Positions 1 through 8,616 of a stretch of DNA of 64,000 nt are shown one piece after another. Below the pieces are notes generated by a model. That model saw only the letters and a list, made by a program, of their open reading frames with translations. It ran no database searches and was not told where the DNA came from. The stretch spans positions 1,202,638 through 1,266,637 of the forward strand of contig CP166130.1 in assembly GCA_041228335.1 (NCBI GenBank), written 5' to 3'. The DNA is from Alphaproteobacteria bacterium LSUCC0684. GTDB lineage: Bacteria > Pseudomonadota > Alphaproteobacteria > Puniceispirillales > UBA1172. Within the stretch, counting starts at the first letter, position 1. Each line of letters opens with the position of its first letter. The translations under genes and the position numbers were made by a program.

Positions 1-202
1 CATCGCCCCCCTCTTTCTTGATCTGTCCGATCTGGCGGGAGGCGTCGTTGCGGCGCTGCTGCATTTCCTGAAGGCTGGTCTGAATCTGCCGGCGTTCCGT
101 ATCAAGGGCGAGAATATCCGCCGCCTGCGGGGCAATCCCCCGGCGGGCCAGCGCCCGGTCAAACCCATCCGCATCGTCACGAATGAAACGGATGTCATGC
201 AT
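1..202 (-). CDS. serS: Seryl-tRNA synthetase, N-terminal part
   Basis: This is the first 67 residues of a class II seryl-tRNA synthetase; the rest lies beyond the left edge. The protein begins MHDIRFIRDD and continues into the charged helical arm (ALDTERRQIQTSLQEMQQRR) that in this family binds the long variable arm of tRNA-Ser. The start ATG at 202 has a GGAG six bases upstream. It lies 26 bases after tatC and closes the tat operon, an arrangement common in alphaproteobacteria. No catalytic motif is inside the window, so the call rests on the N-terminus and on synteny. Confidence 0.88.
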   Translation of the reverse strand, partial: MHDIRFIRDDADGFDRALARRGIAPQAADILALDTERRQIQTSLQEMQQRRNDASRQIGQIKKEGGD

Positions 203-228
203 CGGCAACTCCATTTAACAAGCGCAAG

Positions 229-1044
229 CTACGCATTTTCCGGGTCCTCTTCCGGTTGCGGCACCATGATACGGGTGGCAATGATGGATAACTCATAAAG
301 GAAGATCACCGGTACCGCCAGCATCACCTGGCTGATCACATCCGGTGGCGTCATGATCGCCGCGGCAATGAATGAAAACAGGATGGCGTATTTCCGTTTT
401 TCAGCAAGTCCGCGCGCCGTCACCAGCCCGGCCTTGGCCAGAAGCAGAATGACAACCGGAAGCTCGAAGGAAAGGCCGAAGGCAAAGATCAGCCGCATCA
501 CGAGGCTGAGATATTCGGAAATCCTCGGCTCGACTTCGATGGCGAGAGAGGTGTCGCCGCCGGCTATCTGAAAGGAAAGGAAGAAATTCCAGGCCAGCGG
601 GATCACCAGATAATAGACCATCGCCCCGCCGAGAAAGAACAGGACCGGGGTTGCGATGAGAAACGGCAGGAAGGCCTTTTTCTCGGATTTGTAGAGCCCC
701 GGGGCAACAAACCGCCAGATCTGCATCAGGATGATGGGAAAGGCGACGAAGAGCGAGACGAAGAAGGCGACCTTGATCTGGGTGAAAAACGCTTCATGCA
801 GGGCGGTGAAGATCATCCGCCCGCCCTGGGCCCTGAGAATATCCGCCAGCGGCTGCTGCAGGAAGAGGTAGACGATATCCGCGATATTCGGCGTATCGGA
901 ACCAAAGGGCCGCACAAGACAAGCGATGAAAAGCACGACAAAAACAACGATACAGACAATCAGCCGATTGCGCAGCTCCGCCAGATGCGAGAGCAGCGGC
1001 ATCGATCCGTCGTCGAGATTATCTTCACTGACCTTTTCATTCAT
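229..1044 (-). CDS. tatC: Sec-independent translocase subunit TatC
   Basis: TatC is the polytopic receptor of the twin-arginine translocase; with TatB it binds signal peptides of folded, often cofactor-containing, precursors and recruits TatA. The 271-residue protein shows the hallmark HLAELRNRL near residue 20 and six hydrophobic segments, including ones near residues 28-46, 90-110, 127-150, 185-205 and 220-250. The start codon overlaps the tatB stop by four bases, which suggests translational coupling. Length is normal for the family and no key region is missing. Confidence 0.97.
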   Translation of the reverse strand: MNEKVSEDNLDDGSMPLLSHLAELRNRLIVCIVVFVVLFIACLVRPFGSDTPNIADIVYLFLQQPLADILRAQGGRMIFTALHEAFFTQIKVAFFVSLFVAFPIILMQIWRFVAPGLYKSEKKAFLPFLIATPVLFFLGGAMVYYLVIPLAWNFFLSFQIAGGDTSLAIEVEPRISEYLSLVMRLIFAFGLSFELPVVILLLAKAGLVTARGLAEKRKYAILFSFIAAAIMTPPDVISQVMLAVPVIFLYELSIIATRIMVPQPEEDPENA

Positions 1045-1502
1045 GATGACGCACTATCGCCCGGTGTTTTGGAAGAAACGGGGGTTTTGGAGGAAATGGG
1101 TTCGTTTCGGGATTTTTCAGTTTTGCTCCCGGCAACGACCTTGTCGGCTTCCTTCGCGGTTGCTGTTTTCAGCTCATCGGCGGTGGATTTGATGCTCTTG
1201 ACGCTTTCGTCGAGGCCGGCATCCTTCTGGGCTTCATCAAAAGCGTCCTTGACTTCCGCCATGGGAGCAGAAAGATCTTCGATGCGGCCGCTTTTCGCAT
1301 CATCGAAGGCCTTTTTGACATCACGAAATTCCTCCTGATTGGCAACTTCCATCATCGAGGTCTGAAATTCGCGTGCCATCCCGCGCGCCTTGCCCATGAA
1401 TTTGGCAAAAGCACGCAACACCTTTGGCAGGTCCTTGGGGCCGACCACGACCACAAGCACCAGCGCAATTACCATGAATTCCTGCCAGCCTAGATCCAGC
1501 AT
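1041..1502 (-). CDS. tatB: Twin-arginine translocase subunit TatB
   Basis: TatB partners TatC in the signal-peptide receptor of the Tat system. The 153-residue protein has one N-terminal membrane helix (residues 5-20), the GPKDLP hinge at 21-26, and an amphipathic helix followed by a long charged, partly disordered tail rich in Lys, Glu, Ser and Thr. The GPKDLP hinge is typical of TatB and separates it from TatA. It sits between tatA (37 bases upstream) and tatC (overlapping by four bases). Confidence 0.95.
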   Translation of the reverse strand: MLDLGWQEFMVIALVLVVVVGPKDLPKVLRAFAKFMGKARGMAREFQTSMMEVANQEEFRDVKKAFDDAKSGRIEDLSAPMAEVKDAFDEAQKDAGLDESVKSIKSTADELKTATAKEADKVVAGSKTEKSRNEPISSKTPVSSKTPGDSASS

Positions 1503-1539
1503 CGGTTACAGACTTTCCTCTGAAAAAGAGATGATGCGA

Positions 1540-1830
1540 TCAGCTTTTGGCCTTGACCTTGCGAGACGCTTTTTTCGCGGCCTTCTTTTTCCTGGCAGTC
1601 TTTTTCTTGGTCGCTCTCTTCCTGGCTGGTGCAGGTGCCGGCTCGGGATCAGCCTCGATCACTTCAACATCTTCGGCTTCAACGGCATTTTCATCTTTCA
1701 TGCCGGTCTTGAAATTCCTGAGACCTTTGCCGAAATCACCCATGATGCCCGAAATCTTTCCGGGGCGAGCAAACAGAATAAGAACAATGGCGAGGATAAG
1801 AATCCACTGCCAGATACCGGTGATGCCCAT
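1540..1830 (-). CDS. tatA: Twin-arginine translocase subunit TatA with basic tail
   Basis: TatA forms the oligomeric pore of the Tat system. The 96-residue protein has a membrane helix (residues 5-20), the short hinge ARPGKI where FGRGKI is usual, and an amphipathic helix to about residue 45. An acidic segment (48-64) and a Pro/Ala stretch follow. Residues 70-96 are then extraordinarily basic, with repeated Lys/Arg/Ala patterns such as KRATKKKTARKKKAAKKASR. Such a histone-like tail is not standard for TatA, whose C-terminus is usually acidic or neutral. A GGAG lies upstream of the ATG and a promoter-like sequence lies just before it. tatB and tatC follow in the same operon. Confidence 0.93.
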   Translation of the reverse strand: MGITGIWQWILILAIVLILFARPGKISGIMGDFGKGLRNFKTGMKDENAVEAEDVEVIEADPEPAPAPARKRATKKKTARKKKAAKKASRKVKAKS

Positions 1831-1864
1831 GTGACAATCTCTCCGTCAGGTTAATTACCGAATG

Positions 1865-1894
1865 ACTATAGCCCCATCGCCAAGCAAACCGCAA
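1865..1894 (-). promoter_or_regulatory. Putative promoter of tatABC-serS
   Basis: Read on the minus strand, TTGCGG (1894-1889) is followed after 18 bases by TATAGT (1870-1865), close to the housekeeping sigma factor consensus. The predicted start gives a leader of about 30 bases before the tatA ATG at 1830. It sits in the gap behind the ABC ATPase gene, so tat may be transcribed independently of the scp operon. This is by inspection only. Confidence 0.5.
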
Positions 1895-1929
1895 CGGTAC
1901 ATTTGATCATTATGGCCGAGATATTCATA

Positions 1930-2979
1930 TCATCCTTCGGCAAAGATGAAAACCTGGCTCGGATCGACCGAAAGGGTCACCTGCTGGCCGGGGGAAAGCA
2001 TGTTGAGGCCGGGCACCCTTGCGTGAAGATGAAGATCTTCTCCTCCCGGCAGAGGCATTGACAGGTGAACAAGGCTGTAGCGCCCGAGAAGGCGGGTTTC
2101 CATGACTTCGGCATTGGGTTTGCTGCCATTGCCGATGACGAGGCCTTCATTGCGGATAATGAGCGCGGCATTATGGCCTGTTGTTCCTTCCGGCATGTCA
2201 AACTCGCCCAGCGGCGTGACAAGATGGCCCTGGCGAATGACGCCTTCGACCCGGTTTACCTCACCGAAGAATTCGGCGACAAACGCATTGCTAGGGCGGC
2301 AATAGAGATCGATCGGCCTGCCTGTCTGTTCGATCCGGCCCGAGCGCATGACATAGATGCGGTCTGACATGAACATGGCTTCCTCGCTGTCATGGGTGAC
2401 CATCAGGACGGCGGTGCCTGTTTCCTTCAGGATATGAAGCATGTCATCCCGGATACGTTCACGCAGGCGGCTGTCCAGTCCGGCGTAAGGCTCATCCATG
2501 AGGATCAGTCTCGGCTCAGGCGCCAGCGCCCGGGCCAGCGCAACCCGCTGCTGCTGGCCGCCGGAAAGCTCATCCGGCATGACGTCCCCGAGACCGGCAA
2601 GATCAACATGTTCAAGAACGGTGTTGACCCGGGCCTCCTTGTCTTCCCGGCTCATCCCCGTATGGACGCCATCAAGCCCGAACAGGATGTTCCGGCGCAC
2701 CGACATATGCGGAAACAGCGCGTAATCCTGAAAGACAAGCCCGATCCCGCGCTCTTCGGGCGGGATGAACATATCCGCGCTCGCCACCACCCTGCCATCA
2801 AGCATGATCGTGCCGGACCGGAGCTTTTCCAGCCCTGATGCGAGGCGCAGAATGGTCGATTTCCCGCAGCCGGACGGACCCAAAAGGCTAACCACCTCAC
2901 CTTTCCGGATCTGGATTGAAATATCCTCGACCGACGGGGTTTCACCATAGGCATGGCTGACATTCTCAAAAGTCAGCAT
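1930..2979 (-). CDS. ABC transporter ATPase, iron/spermidine/sulfate importer type
   Basis: This is a 349-residue ATP-binding subunit of the FbpC/PotA/CysA class. It has Walker [10 protein letters not shown] (residues 34-42), a Q-loop in [11 protein letters not shown], the signature LSGGQQQR, Walker B LILMDEP and the switch histidine in [11 protein letters not shown]-terminal TOBE-like regulatory domain starts near residue 240. The gene begins six bases after scpB. No permease or binding protein is adjacent, so the substrate cannot be assigned. FbpC-like ferric iron ATPases often carry the [12 protein letters not shown] pattern, so iron is a reasonable guess but only that. Its partner permease may lie elsewhere in the genome. 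Confidence 0.85.
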   Translation of the reverse strand: MLTFENVSHAYGETPSVEDISIQIRKGEVVSLLGPSGCGKSTILRLASGLEKLRSGTIMLDGRVVASADMFIPPEERGIGLVFQDYALFPHMSVRRNILFGLDGVHTGMSREDKEARVNTVLEHVDLAGLGDVMPDELSGGQQQRVALARALAPEPRLILMDEPYAGLDSRLRERIRDDMLHILKETGTAVLMVTHDSEEAMFMSDRIYVMRSGRIEQTGRPIDLYCRPSNAFVAEFFGEVNRVEGVIRQGHLVTPLGEFDMPEGTTGHNAALIIRNEGLVIGNGSKPNAEVMETRLLGRYSLVHLSMPLPGGEDLHLHARVPGLNMLSPGQQVTLSVDPSQVFIFAEG

Positions 2980-2985
2980 GGCGGC

Positions 2986-3672
2986 TCACTCCCCTTCGTC
3001 TTCATCAAGGTCTTCGGGAAATTCAAAATCGGGATGATCTTCCATCAGGTCATCGCCGGTATCTTCGCTGTCATCTTCATCCCACATGGTATTGAGCATG
3101 TCGCCGATACCGTTCGCATCGGAAATGCTCTGGCCGGACCTGAGTAGCCCTGCCTGCTCCAATTCCTCAAGACCGGGCAAGGCGTTGATATCCTCAAGGC
3201 CGAAATGATCAAGAAATCCTTCGGTGGTGCCCCAGGTCAGGGGCCGACCGGGAGACCGGCGACGTCCACGGGGCTTGATCCAGCCCAGTTCAAGAAGAAT
3301 GTCCATGGTCCCGCGTGAGATCGACACGCCGCGTATCTCCTCAATCTCGGCGCGGGTGACCGGCTGGTGATAGGCGATAATGGACAGCACTTCCAGCGCC
3401 GCCCGCGACAGGGGCCGTTCGGACTGCTTTTCCACGGTCAGCAGGGCGGCGATATCGGCGCGGGTGCGAATAGCCCAGGATGCACCAACTTTTCGCAGTT
3501 CAAGCCCGCTGTCTTCCCCGTAGCGCGCCGAAATCCGGGCAAGGATATCGGCAAGTTCGATATCTTCCGGCAGATGTTTTTTGAGCAAATGTTCCGGCAC
3601 GGGTTCGGTTGAGGCAAAAATCATCGCCTCGATAACCCGGCTCGGCGTTGCAAGAACATCGGAGGTGGTCAT
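2986..3672 (-). CDS. scpB: Segregation and condensation protein B
   Basis: ScpB is the winged-helix kite subunit that binds ScpA in the SMC condensin complex and helps chromosome segregation. The 228-residue protein has two winged-helix domains: residues about 12-80, and about 85-170 with the family sequence LSIIAYHQPVTRAEIEEIRG and the region around GRRRSPGRPLTWGTT. Residues about 195-228 form a very acidic tail of Asp and Glu. The start overlaps the scpA stop by four bases, as expected for partners made in fixed ratio. Confidence 0.95.
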   Translation of the reverse strand: MTTSDVLATPSRVIEAMIFASTEPVPEHLLKKHLPEDIELADILARISARYGEDSGLELRKVGASWAIRTRADIAALLTVEKQSERPLSRAALEVLSIIAYHQPVTRAEIEEIRGVSISRGTMDILLELGWIKPRGRRRSPGRPLTWGTTEGFLDHFGLEDINALPGLEELEQAGLLRSGQSISDANGIGDMLNTMWDEDDSEDTGDDLMEDHPDFEFPEDLDEDEGE

Positions 3673-4466
3673 GGCACTTGTCTTCTCCTGGTTGTGGCAA
3701 GCCAGATCGGGCCGAAGGCAGAATCCTGGCGCAGTTTCAAGGCGCCGTCACGCACCAGTTCAAGCGAGGCGGTGAAATGGGACGCCAGCGCCGAGCGTTC
3801 ATCGAGCGGACCTGAATAATCCCGGGGCAGGAAGGATTGCAAGGTTGCCCAGCCCGGACTGACCTTGAGCAACTCACCAAGGCGTTTCATCGCTTCCTCG
3901 ACGCTGTAAAGACGACTTGAGGCGATGGTGAGCGTGCCGGTCTCTTTGGCCGAGGCGATCTTGCCATAGGCGCTGATCAGGTCAAACAGCGTCGCGTTGA
4001 AGGTGATCGCGTTTTTCGGCGAGAAATATTCGGGCTGGCCGCTTGTATGTCGTTCCTGGCCGAGACGCGGCAGGGCCATGAGACGAGGGCCGGCTTTCTG
4101 CATCGCTTCAAGACGCATGAGCTGAAATTTGAGCGCATCGGCCATGTCGATGGTCTCTTCCTGCTCATCCGCATCGGGATCAGGCAGAAGAAGCCGGGAT
4201 TTGAGATAGGCAAGCCAGGCCGCCATCACCAGATAATCGGCGGCGATTTCGATATCAAGATCACGGGCGGAACTGATGAAGGCCAGATACTGCTCTGCCA
4301 GGGGAAGGATGGCAAGTCTGGCGAGATCCACCTTCTGCTCACGCGCAAGGGAAAGAAGAAGATCAATCGGACCTTCAAACCCGTCCAGCGTCACGAACAG
4401 GGCCATCTGGCCATCCGAACTGACCACGGGCTGCACCGGGGCGGTGAAATCATCATTCCCGGTCAT
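3669..4466 (-). CDS. scpA: Segregation and condensation protein A
   Basis: ScpA is the kleisin that bridges the SMC heads. The 265-residue protein shows the N-terminal family signature FEGPIDLLLSLAREQKVDL (residues about 30-48), the AADYLVMAAWLAYLKSRLLL helix used for SMC neck contact, and a C-terminal winged helix. It overlaps the upstream SPOR gene by four bases and the downstream scpB by four. In many alphaproteobacteria a nagZ gene lies between the SPOR gene and scpA; here there is none. Confidence 0.95.
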   Translation of the reverse strand: MTGNDDFTAPVQPVVSSDGQMALFVTLDGFEGPIDLLLSLAREQKVDLARLAILPLAEQYLAFISSARDLDIEIAADYLVMAAWLAYLKSRLLLPDPDADEQEETIDMADALKFQLMRLEAMQKAGPRLMALPRLGQERHTSGQPEYFSPKNAITFNATLFDLISAYGKIASAKETGTLTIASSRLYSVEEAMKRLGELLKVSPGWATLQSFLPRDYSGPLDERSALASHFTASLELVRDGALKLRQDSAFGPIWLATTRRRQVP

Positions 4467-5428
4467 GGCGTATCTTCCAGAAGTTTGGTGATGCAGTCCT
4501 GCCCTACCGAGCGCAGGGTATTGCAGAGCCGGGCGGCTTCGGCGCGCAGCATCGGATCCGACACCACCCGCCAGTACTCCCCGCGCTTGATATGGCCAAG
4601 CTCAACCCCGTTGAGGCGCTCGGCATGTTTCTGGCTGAGAAGGGCCGCCGTGGTCTTGGCGCTTTTTTCGGTCTTGAACGCGGCAAACTGAACGACAAAA
4701 TAGGGCTCGCCATCCTGACTGCGGGGACGTTTCTTGGGCAGGGTTTCAGGTGGCGTGTTGAGCACGGATTCAACCGCATCATCGATATTTTCAGGCTTGG
4801 CAGATTCAGGCTGGGTTGGTTCAGTTGAGACTGTTGCGGCCGGGGCGATTGCAGGTTGGGCAGATTCAGGCTGGGTGGCTTCAGTCGAGACTGTTTCAGT
4901 CGAGACTGTTGCAGCCGGGGCAGCCACAGGTTCTGCCGGGGCAGCCACAGGTTCTGCCGGGGCATCCTCGGGCTGGGTAGCCTCAGGCTGGGCGGGTTCA
5001 GCCGGGGCAGCCACAGGCTGACTGGACGACGGCTCGGGAGGGGCGGCGGAAGCTGCCGCAGGTTCCGGGGAGGCCGGAGAGGCGGCGGTCGCGGCGGTGG
5101 TCTGCGTTGCGTTATCAACCGCAATCGGCGGCAGTTCAGGCTCGCTTTCCGGCGGTAGGAGGACTTCGGTGCCTGTCTTGTCGTCTTGCTGTTTTTCGAG
5201 AAGCGACATGACCGGGCTGTCCTGGCTGTTGATCGTAAGCCCGCCCGGATGTTCAGGTTCGACCTTATAGGGGGAGGTATCGGCTTTCAGAATGACCAGC
5301 GGCGTATCCCGTTCATCATCGACAATCAAGAGCACAACACCGACAACAGCCATGGCCATCCCTACCGCCAGGAGGAGGATGGTCAACAAGCTTCTGTTTT
5401 TCGGGCTGGCCTGATCCTGATCCGTCAT
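4463..5428 (-). CDS. SPOR-domain membrane protein
   Basis: This 321-residue bitopic protein probably binds denuded peptidoglycan at the division site. It has a short cytoplasmic N-terminus and one membrane helix (residues 14-36). A long linker (about 110-230) rich in Ala, Pro, Glu, Gln and Thr follows, then a C-terminal SPOR domain (about 243-320, starting PYFVVQFAAFKTEKSA). The linker is encoded by imperfect tandem repeats at about 4800-5030 with units such as APAEPVA and TQPESA, so its length probably varies between strains. It lies five bases after argS, its usual position in this class. Confidence 0.9.
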   Translation of the reverse strand: MTDQDQASPKNRSLLTILLLAVGMAMAVVGVVLLIVDDERDTPLVILKADTSPYKVEPEHPGGLTINSQDSPVMSLLEKQQDDKTGTEVLLPPESEPELPPIAVDNATQTTAATAASPASPEPAAASAAPPEPSSSQPVAAPAEPAQPEATQPEDAPAEPVAAPAEPVAAPAATVSTETVSTEATQPESAQPAIAPAATVSTEPTQPESAKPENIDDAVESVLNTPPETLPKKRPRSQDGEPYFVVQFAAFKTEKSAKTTAALLSQKHAERLNGVELGHIKRGEYWRVVSDPMLRAEAARLCNTLRSVGQDCITKLLEDTP

Positions 5429-5433
5429 GGGGA

Positions 5434-7158
5434 CTACATTTCCTCCGCAGCTTCGACGCCAAGCATAGCAAGTCCCGAGCGGATCACCAATGCCGTTGCA
5501 TCGACAAGACGCAGCCTTGCCATGGTTGCGGGACGATCATCCTCAAGGATGAAACGCAAGGACGGATCATCCCTGCCCTTGTTCCAGAGCGTATGGAAAG
5601 CCGCGGCAAGATCATTGAGATGAAAGGCGATGCGATGCGGCTCATGCGCGATGGCCGCGCTTTCAACCATCCGCGGCCAGGATGCCAGAAGACGGATAAG
5701 CGCCATTTCCGCTTCATCCTTAAGGGGGGAGAGATCAACCCTGTCTTCGATCCGGCCGCCGGCCTGCCGCAATACCGACGAGGCCCTTGCATGGGCATAT
5801 TGAACATAGAAAACAGGGTTGTCCCGAGATTGTTCGGTCACCCTCGCGTAATCGAAATCCATGGCCTGATCGCTGCGGCGGGTCAGCATGATGAATCTGA
5901 GGATATCCTTGCCGACGCTGTCAAGCACATCGGAAAGGGTGACGAATGTCCCCGCACGTTTCGACATTTTGACCGGCTTGCCCTTGTCCATCAGATTGAC
6001 CAGCTGGCAGAGCCGCACATCAAGCGCATCCTTCCTGCCGGAAAGGGCGGCAACCGAAGCCTGCATCCTTTTGACATAGCCGCCGTGATCCGCCCCCCAG
6101 ATATTGATCAGCCGCCCCGCCCCGCGCGAGAGTTTATCAAGATGATAGGCCACGTCGGAGGCGAAATACGTCCAGGTGCCATCGGATTTGCGGATCGGCC
6201 GGTCAATATCATCGCCGAAATCGGTGGAACGGAACAAGGTCTGCTCTCGCGGCTCCCAATCATCGGGGATCTTGCCCTTGGGGGGATCAAGAACGCCTTC
6301 ATAGATCAGGCCTCTCCGGGCCAGTTCATCCATGGTTTTTTCCACCGCCCCGTTTTCTACAAGCGCGCGTTCGGAAGAAAACACATCCATCCTGATGCCG
6401 AGACGGACCAGATCTTCCCGGATATCGGCCATCATCGCCTCAATGGCAAAGGCGCGCACCACCGGCAGCCATTCCTCTTCCGGGGCGTTCATGTAGCGTT
6501 CCCCATGGGCCTGGGCAAAAGCGCGGCCTGTTTCGATCAGATATTCCCCGGGATAGAACCCTTTGGGGATGGTGCCGATATCCTCCCCCATGGCTTCCCG
6601 ATACCTTAGATAGGCGGAGCGGGCGAGCGTATCCACCTGGGTGCCCGCATCGTTGATGTAATATTCGCGGGTCACCTCGAATCCGGCCTTTTCCAGAAGC
6701 GCGGCCAGGCTGTCGCCGATGATGGCACCGCGGGCATGGGCGGCGTGAAGCGGGCCGGTCGGGTTTGCCGAAACATATTCGACATTGACCTTCTGTCCTG
6801 TGCCGATATCGGACCTGCCCCAATCCTCACCGGCGGCAAGACAGGCATCAAGCGTATCCCGCCAGATCGCAGGATCAAGCCTGATATTGATAAATCCGGG
6901 ACCGGCGATCTCAACCCCCGTGATGCCGTCAACCTGTTGAAGCGGTGCGGTGATCATCTCCGCCAGATCGCGAGGCTTCATCCCCGCCGATTTCGCCAGC
7001 ACCATGGCGGCGTTGGTGGCAAGATCCCCATGGGAAGGGTCGCGCGGCGCCTCACACCCGACGGAGGTGATTGCAAGGCCATCGGCAAGAGCACCTTTGC
7101 TGACCAGATCGTCAAGGATGGCGCGTATTTCGGTTTCAAAATGCGTATAGATGTTCAT
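5434..7158 (-). CDS. argS: Arginyl-tRNA synthetase
   Basis: This class I enzyme charges tRNA-Arg. The 574-residue protein has the N-terminal Add-1 domain, the HIGH-equivalent in [16 protein letters not shown], the KMSKS-equivalent [11 protein letters not shown], and the C-terminal DALR anticodon-binding domain beginning near [18 protein letters not shown] at 7161 directly precedes ATG at 7158; the ATG is chosen because it fits the GAGATAAG upstream. The dgt stop lies immediately before it, and the SPOR gene follows after five bases. Length and motifs are normal. Confidence 0.97.
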   Translation of the reverse strand: MNIYTHFETEIRAILDDLVSKGALADGLAITSVGCEAPRDPSHGDLATNAAMVLAKSAGMKPRDLAEMITAPLQQVDGITGVEIAGPGFINIRLDPAIWRDTLDACLAAGEDWGRSDIGTGQKVNVEYVSANPTGPLHAAHARGAIIGDSLAALLEKAGFEVTREYYINDAGTQVDTLARSAYLRYREAMGEDIGTIPKGFYPGEYLIETGRAFAQAHGERYMNAPEEEWLPVVRAFAIEAMMADIREDLVRLGIRMDVFSSERALVENGAVEKTMDELARRGLIYEGVLDPPKGKIPDDWEPREQTLFRSTDFGDDIDRPIRKSDGTWTYFASDVAYHLDKLSRGAGRLINIWGADHGGYVKRMQASVAALSGRKDALDVRLCQLVNLMDKGKPVKMSKRAGTFVTLSDVLDSVGKDILRFIMLTRRSDQAMDFDYARVTEQSRDNPVFYVQYAHARASSVLRQAGGRIEDRVDLSPLKDEAEMALIRLLASWPRMVESAAIAHEPHRIAFHLNDLAAAFHTLWNKGRDDPSLRFILEDDRPATMARLRLVDATALVIRSGLAMLGVEAAEEM

Positions 7159-7161
7159 CAC

Positions 7162-8355
7162 TTATCTCAGGATCGGTCCAAGATCAAAAAGGCGTTCGTA
7201 TTCCATCATAGCGTATCGGTCGGTCATGCTGGCAATATAATCGGCAATCTGCCTTGCCTTTTGCTCTTCCGGCAAGTCGGCAAGAGCGCGGCCGTCGATC
7301 TGCTGCCAGTCCCCGGGCAGGACATTCGGCTGGGCCATGAAAAGATCAAAAAGCTGGCGGGTGACGCGGCGGGCCTTGCTCGTCATCCGGTTGACCTTGT
7401 AATGCCGCCAGACGGCGCGGAAAAGAAAGGATTTGAGCGTATCGAGATCCGTTGCCATGGAGGGGGAAAAGGCGGCAACCGGCATCCCTGCCCCGCGGAT
7501 ATCATCGGCGGATTTCGGGGCGATTTCATCAAGGCGGCGGCGGGTTTCCCTGACCAGATCGGTCACCGCATCGCTGATCAGGCGGCGGGTCAATTCATGG
7601 ACAAGACGCGAGGTTTCAAGCCTGCCGTAGCGCTTTTTAAGGTCTGCCAGCACCGGCCCGGCCAGCGGCAGATCAAGCATCAGCTCCGGATCAAGGAGGC
7701 CGGCCCTTATCCCGTCATCGCAATCATGGGCAAGATAGGCGATATCATCGGAAAGCGCGGCCACCTGCGCTTCGAGGCTCGCGTAGGTATCAAGGCCGAA
7801 ATTCATGCCGGCATCGAGTTCCATCACCGTCGGGCGGATGGCTTCGGGATCAATGGGCCCGTTATGCTTGATCACGCCTTCGAGGGTCTCCCATGTCAGG
7901 TTGAGGCCGTCAAATTCAGCGTAGCAATGTTCAAGGCTGGTGAGGATACGGACGGTCTGTTCGTTATGATCGAACCCGCCTGCCCCCTGCATGGCGGCGT
8001 CAAGCTCATATTCCCCGGCATGGCCGAAGGGAGTGTGGCCGAGATCATGGGCAAGGGCGATGGCCTCGGCGAGATCATCATCAATCCCGAGCTGGCGGGA
8101 AATCGCCCTTGTGATCTGGGCGACTTCAAGCGAATGAGTCAGCCGGGTGCGGAAATAATCACCTTCATGGTAGATGAAGACCTGGGTCTTGTGCTTGAGC
8201 CTGCGGAAAGCGCCGCAATGGATGATGCGGTCACGATCACGCTGAAAGGGGCTGCGCGGATCATGCGCATCGCGATCCGGCACCGCAATCTGCCGGCCGC
8301 GGGACTGCCGGTGATCGGAGGCATATTCTGCCAGAATGGGATGATGCTCGGTCAT
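7162..8355 (-). CDS. dgt: Deoxyguanosinetriphosphate triphosphohydrolase-like protein
   Basis: An HD-superfamily dNTP hydrolase of the bacterial Dgt type, which splits dNTPs to nucleoside and triphosphate. From ATG 8355 the protein has 397 residues and begins MTEHHPILAEYASD. Metal-binding motifs are visible: HCGAFRRLKHKTQVF, RLTHSLEVAQI, AHDLGHTPFGHAGE and a later DDIAYLAHDCDD. An upstream frame reaches 8448, but that extension is Arg/Lys-rich and unlike the family, and an AAGAGA precedes ATG 8355. It starts the dgt-argS-SPOR-scpAB run. Confidence 0.92.
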   Translation of the reverse strand: MTEHHPILAEYASDHRQSRGRQIAVPDRDAHDPRSPFQRDRDRIIHCGAFRRLKHKTQVFIYHEGDYFRTRLTHSLEVAQITRAISRQLGIDDDLAEAIALAHDLGHTPFGHAGEYELDAAMQGAGGFDHNEQTVRILTSLEHCYAEFDGLNLTWETLEGVIKHNGPIDPEAIRPTVMELDAGMNFGLDTYASLEAQVAALSDDIAYLAHDCDDGIRAGLLDPELMLDLPLAGPVLADLKKRYGRLETSRLVHELTRRLISDAVTDLVRETRRRLDEIAPKSADDIRGAGMPVAAFSPSMATDLDTLKSFLFRAVWRHYKVNRMTSKARRVTRQLFDLFMAQPNVLPGDWQQIDGRALADLPEEQKARQIADYIASMTDRYAMMEYERLFDLGPILR

Positions 8356-8448
8356 GCGCGTTCTCTTGAGGTGATGCCGCGACCATACCGTTTTACCCCC
8401 CCTTTGGGCAATGCCTTTATCACGCGATTTACACGGCGGGGGAGTCAC

Positions 8449-8616
8449 GAGCGGGGGGCAACGCCGATGGCGGGGGCAACGCGGGGGATTTCAATGGGGG
8501 TGTGGGGCGTGGCTTGGGGTGAGCGGCACCTCCTCGGGGGATGGTGGGGTGGGTTGATGTGCGGGTTGATGTGGCGCGAGACCTCCTCGGGGGATGGTGG
8601 GGTGTGGTGGTGGCCG
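8449..8616. repeat. G-rich minisatellite 3' of the first ankyrin gene
   Basis: The spacer between dgt and the first ankyrin gene is strongly G-skewed on the + strand. It repeats CCTCCTCGGGGGATGGTGGG near 8528-8549 and 8581-8602, with GGTTGATGTG repeats between. Runs of four or more G are frequent, so G-quadruplex formation on the + strand is conceivable. No gene is seen in it. A similar G-rich spacer follows the second ankyrin gene. Confidence 0.7.

Noticed and set aside
4800-5030. Regularly spaced short repeats resembling a CRISPR array
   Set aside because: They are in-frame Ala/Pro/Glu linker repeats of the SPOR protein; units are adjacent without unique spacers and no cas genes are present.
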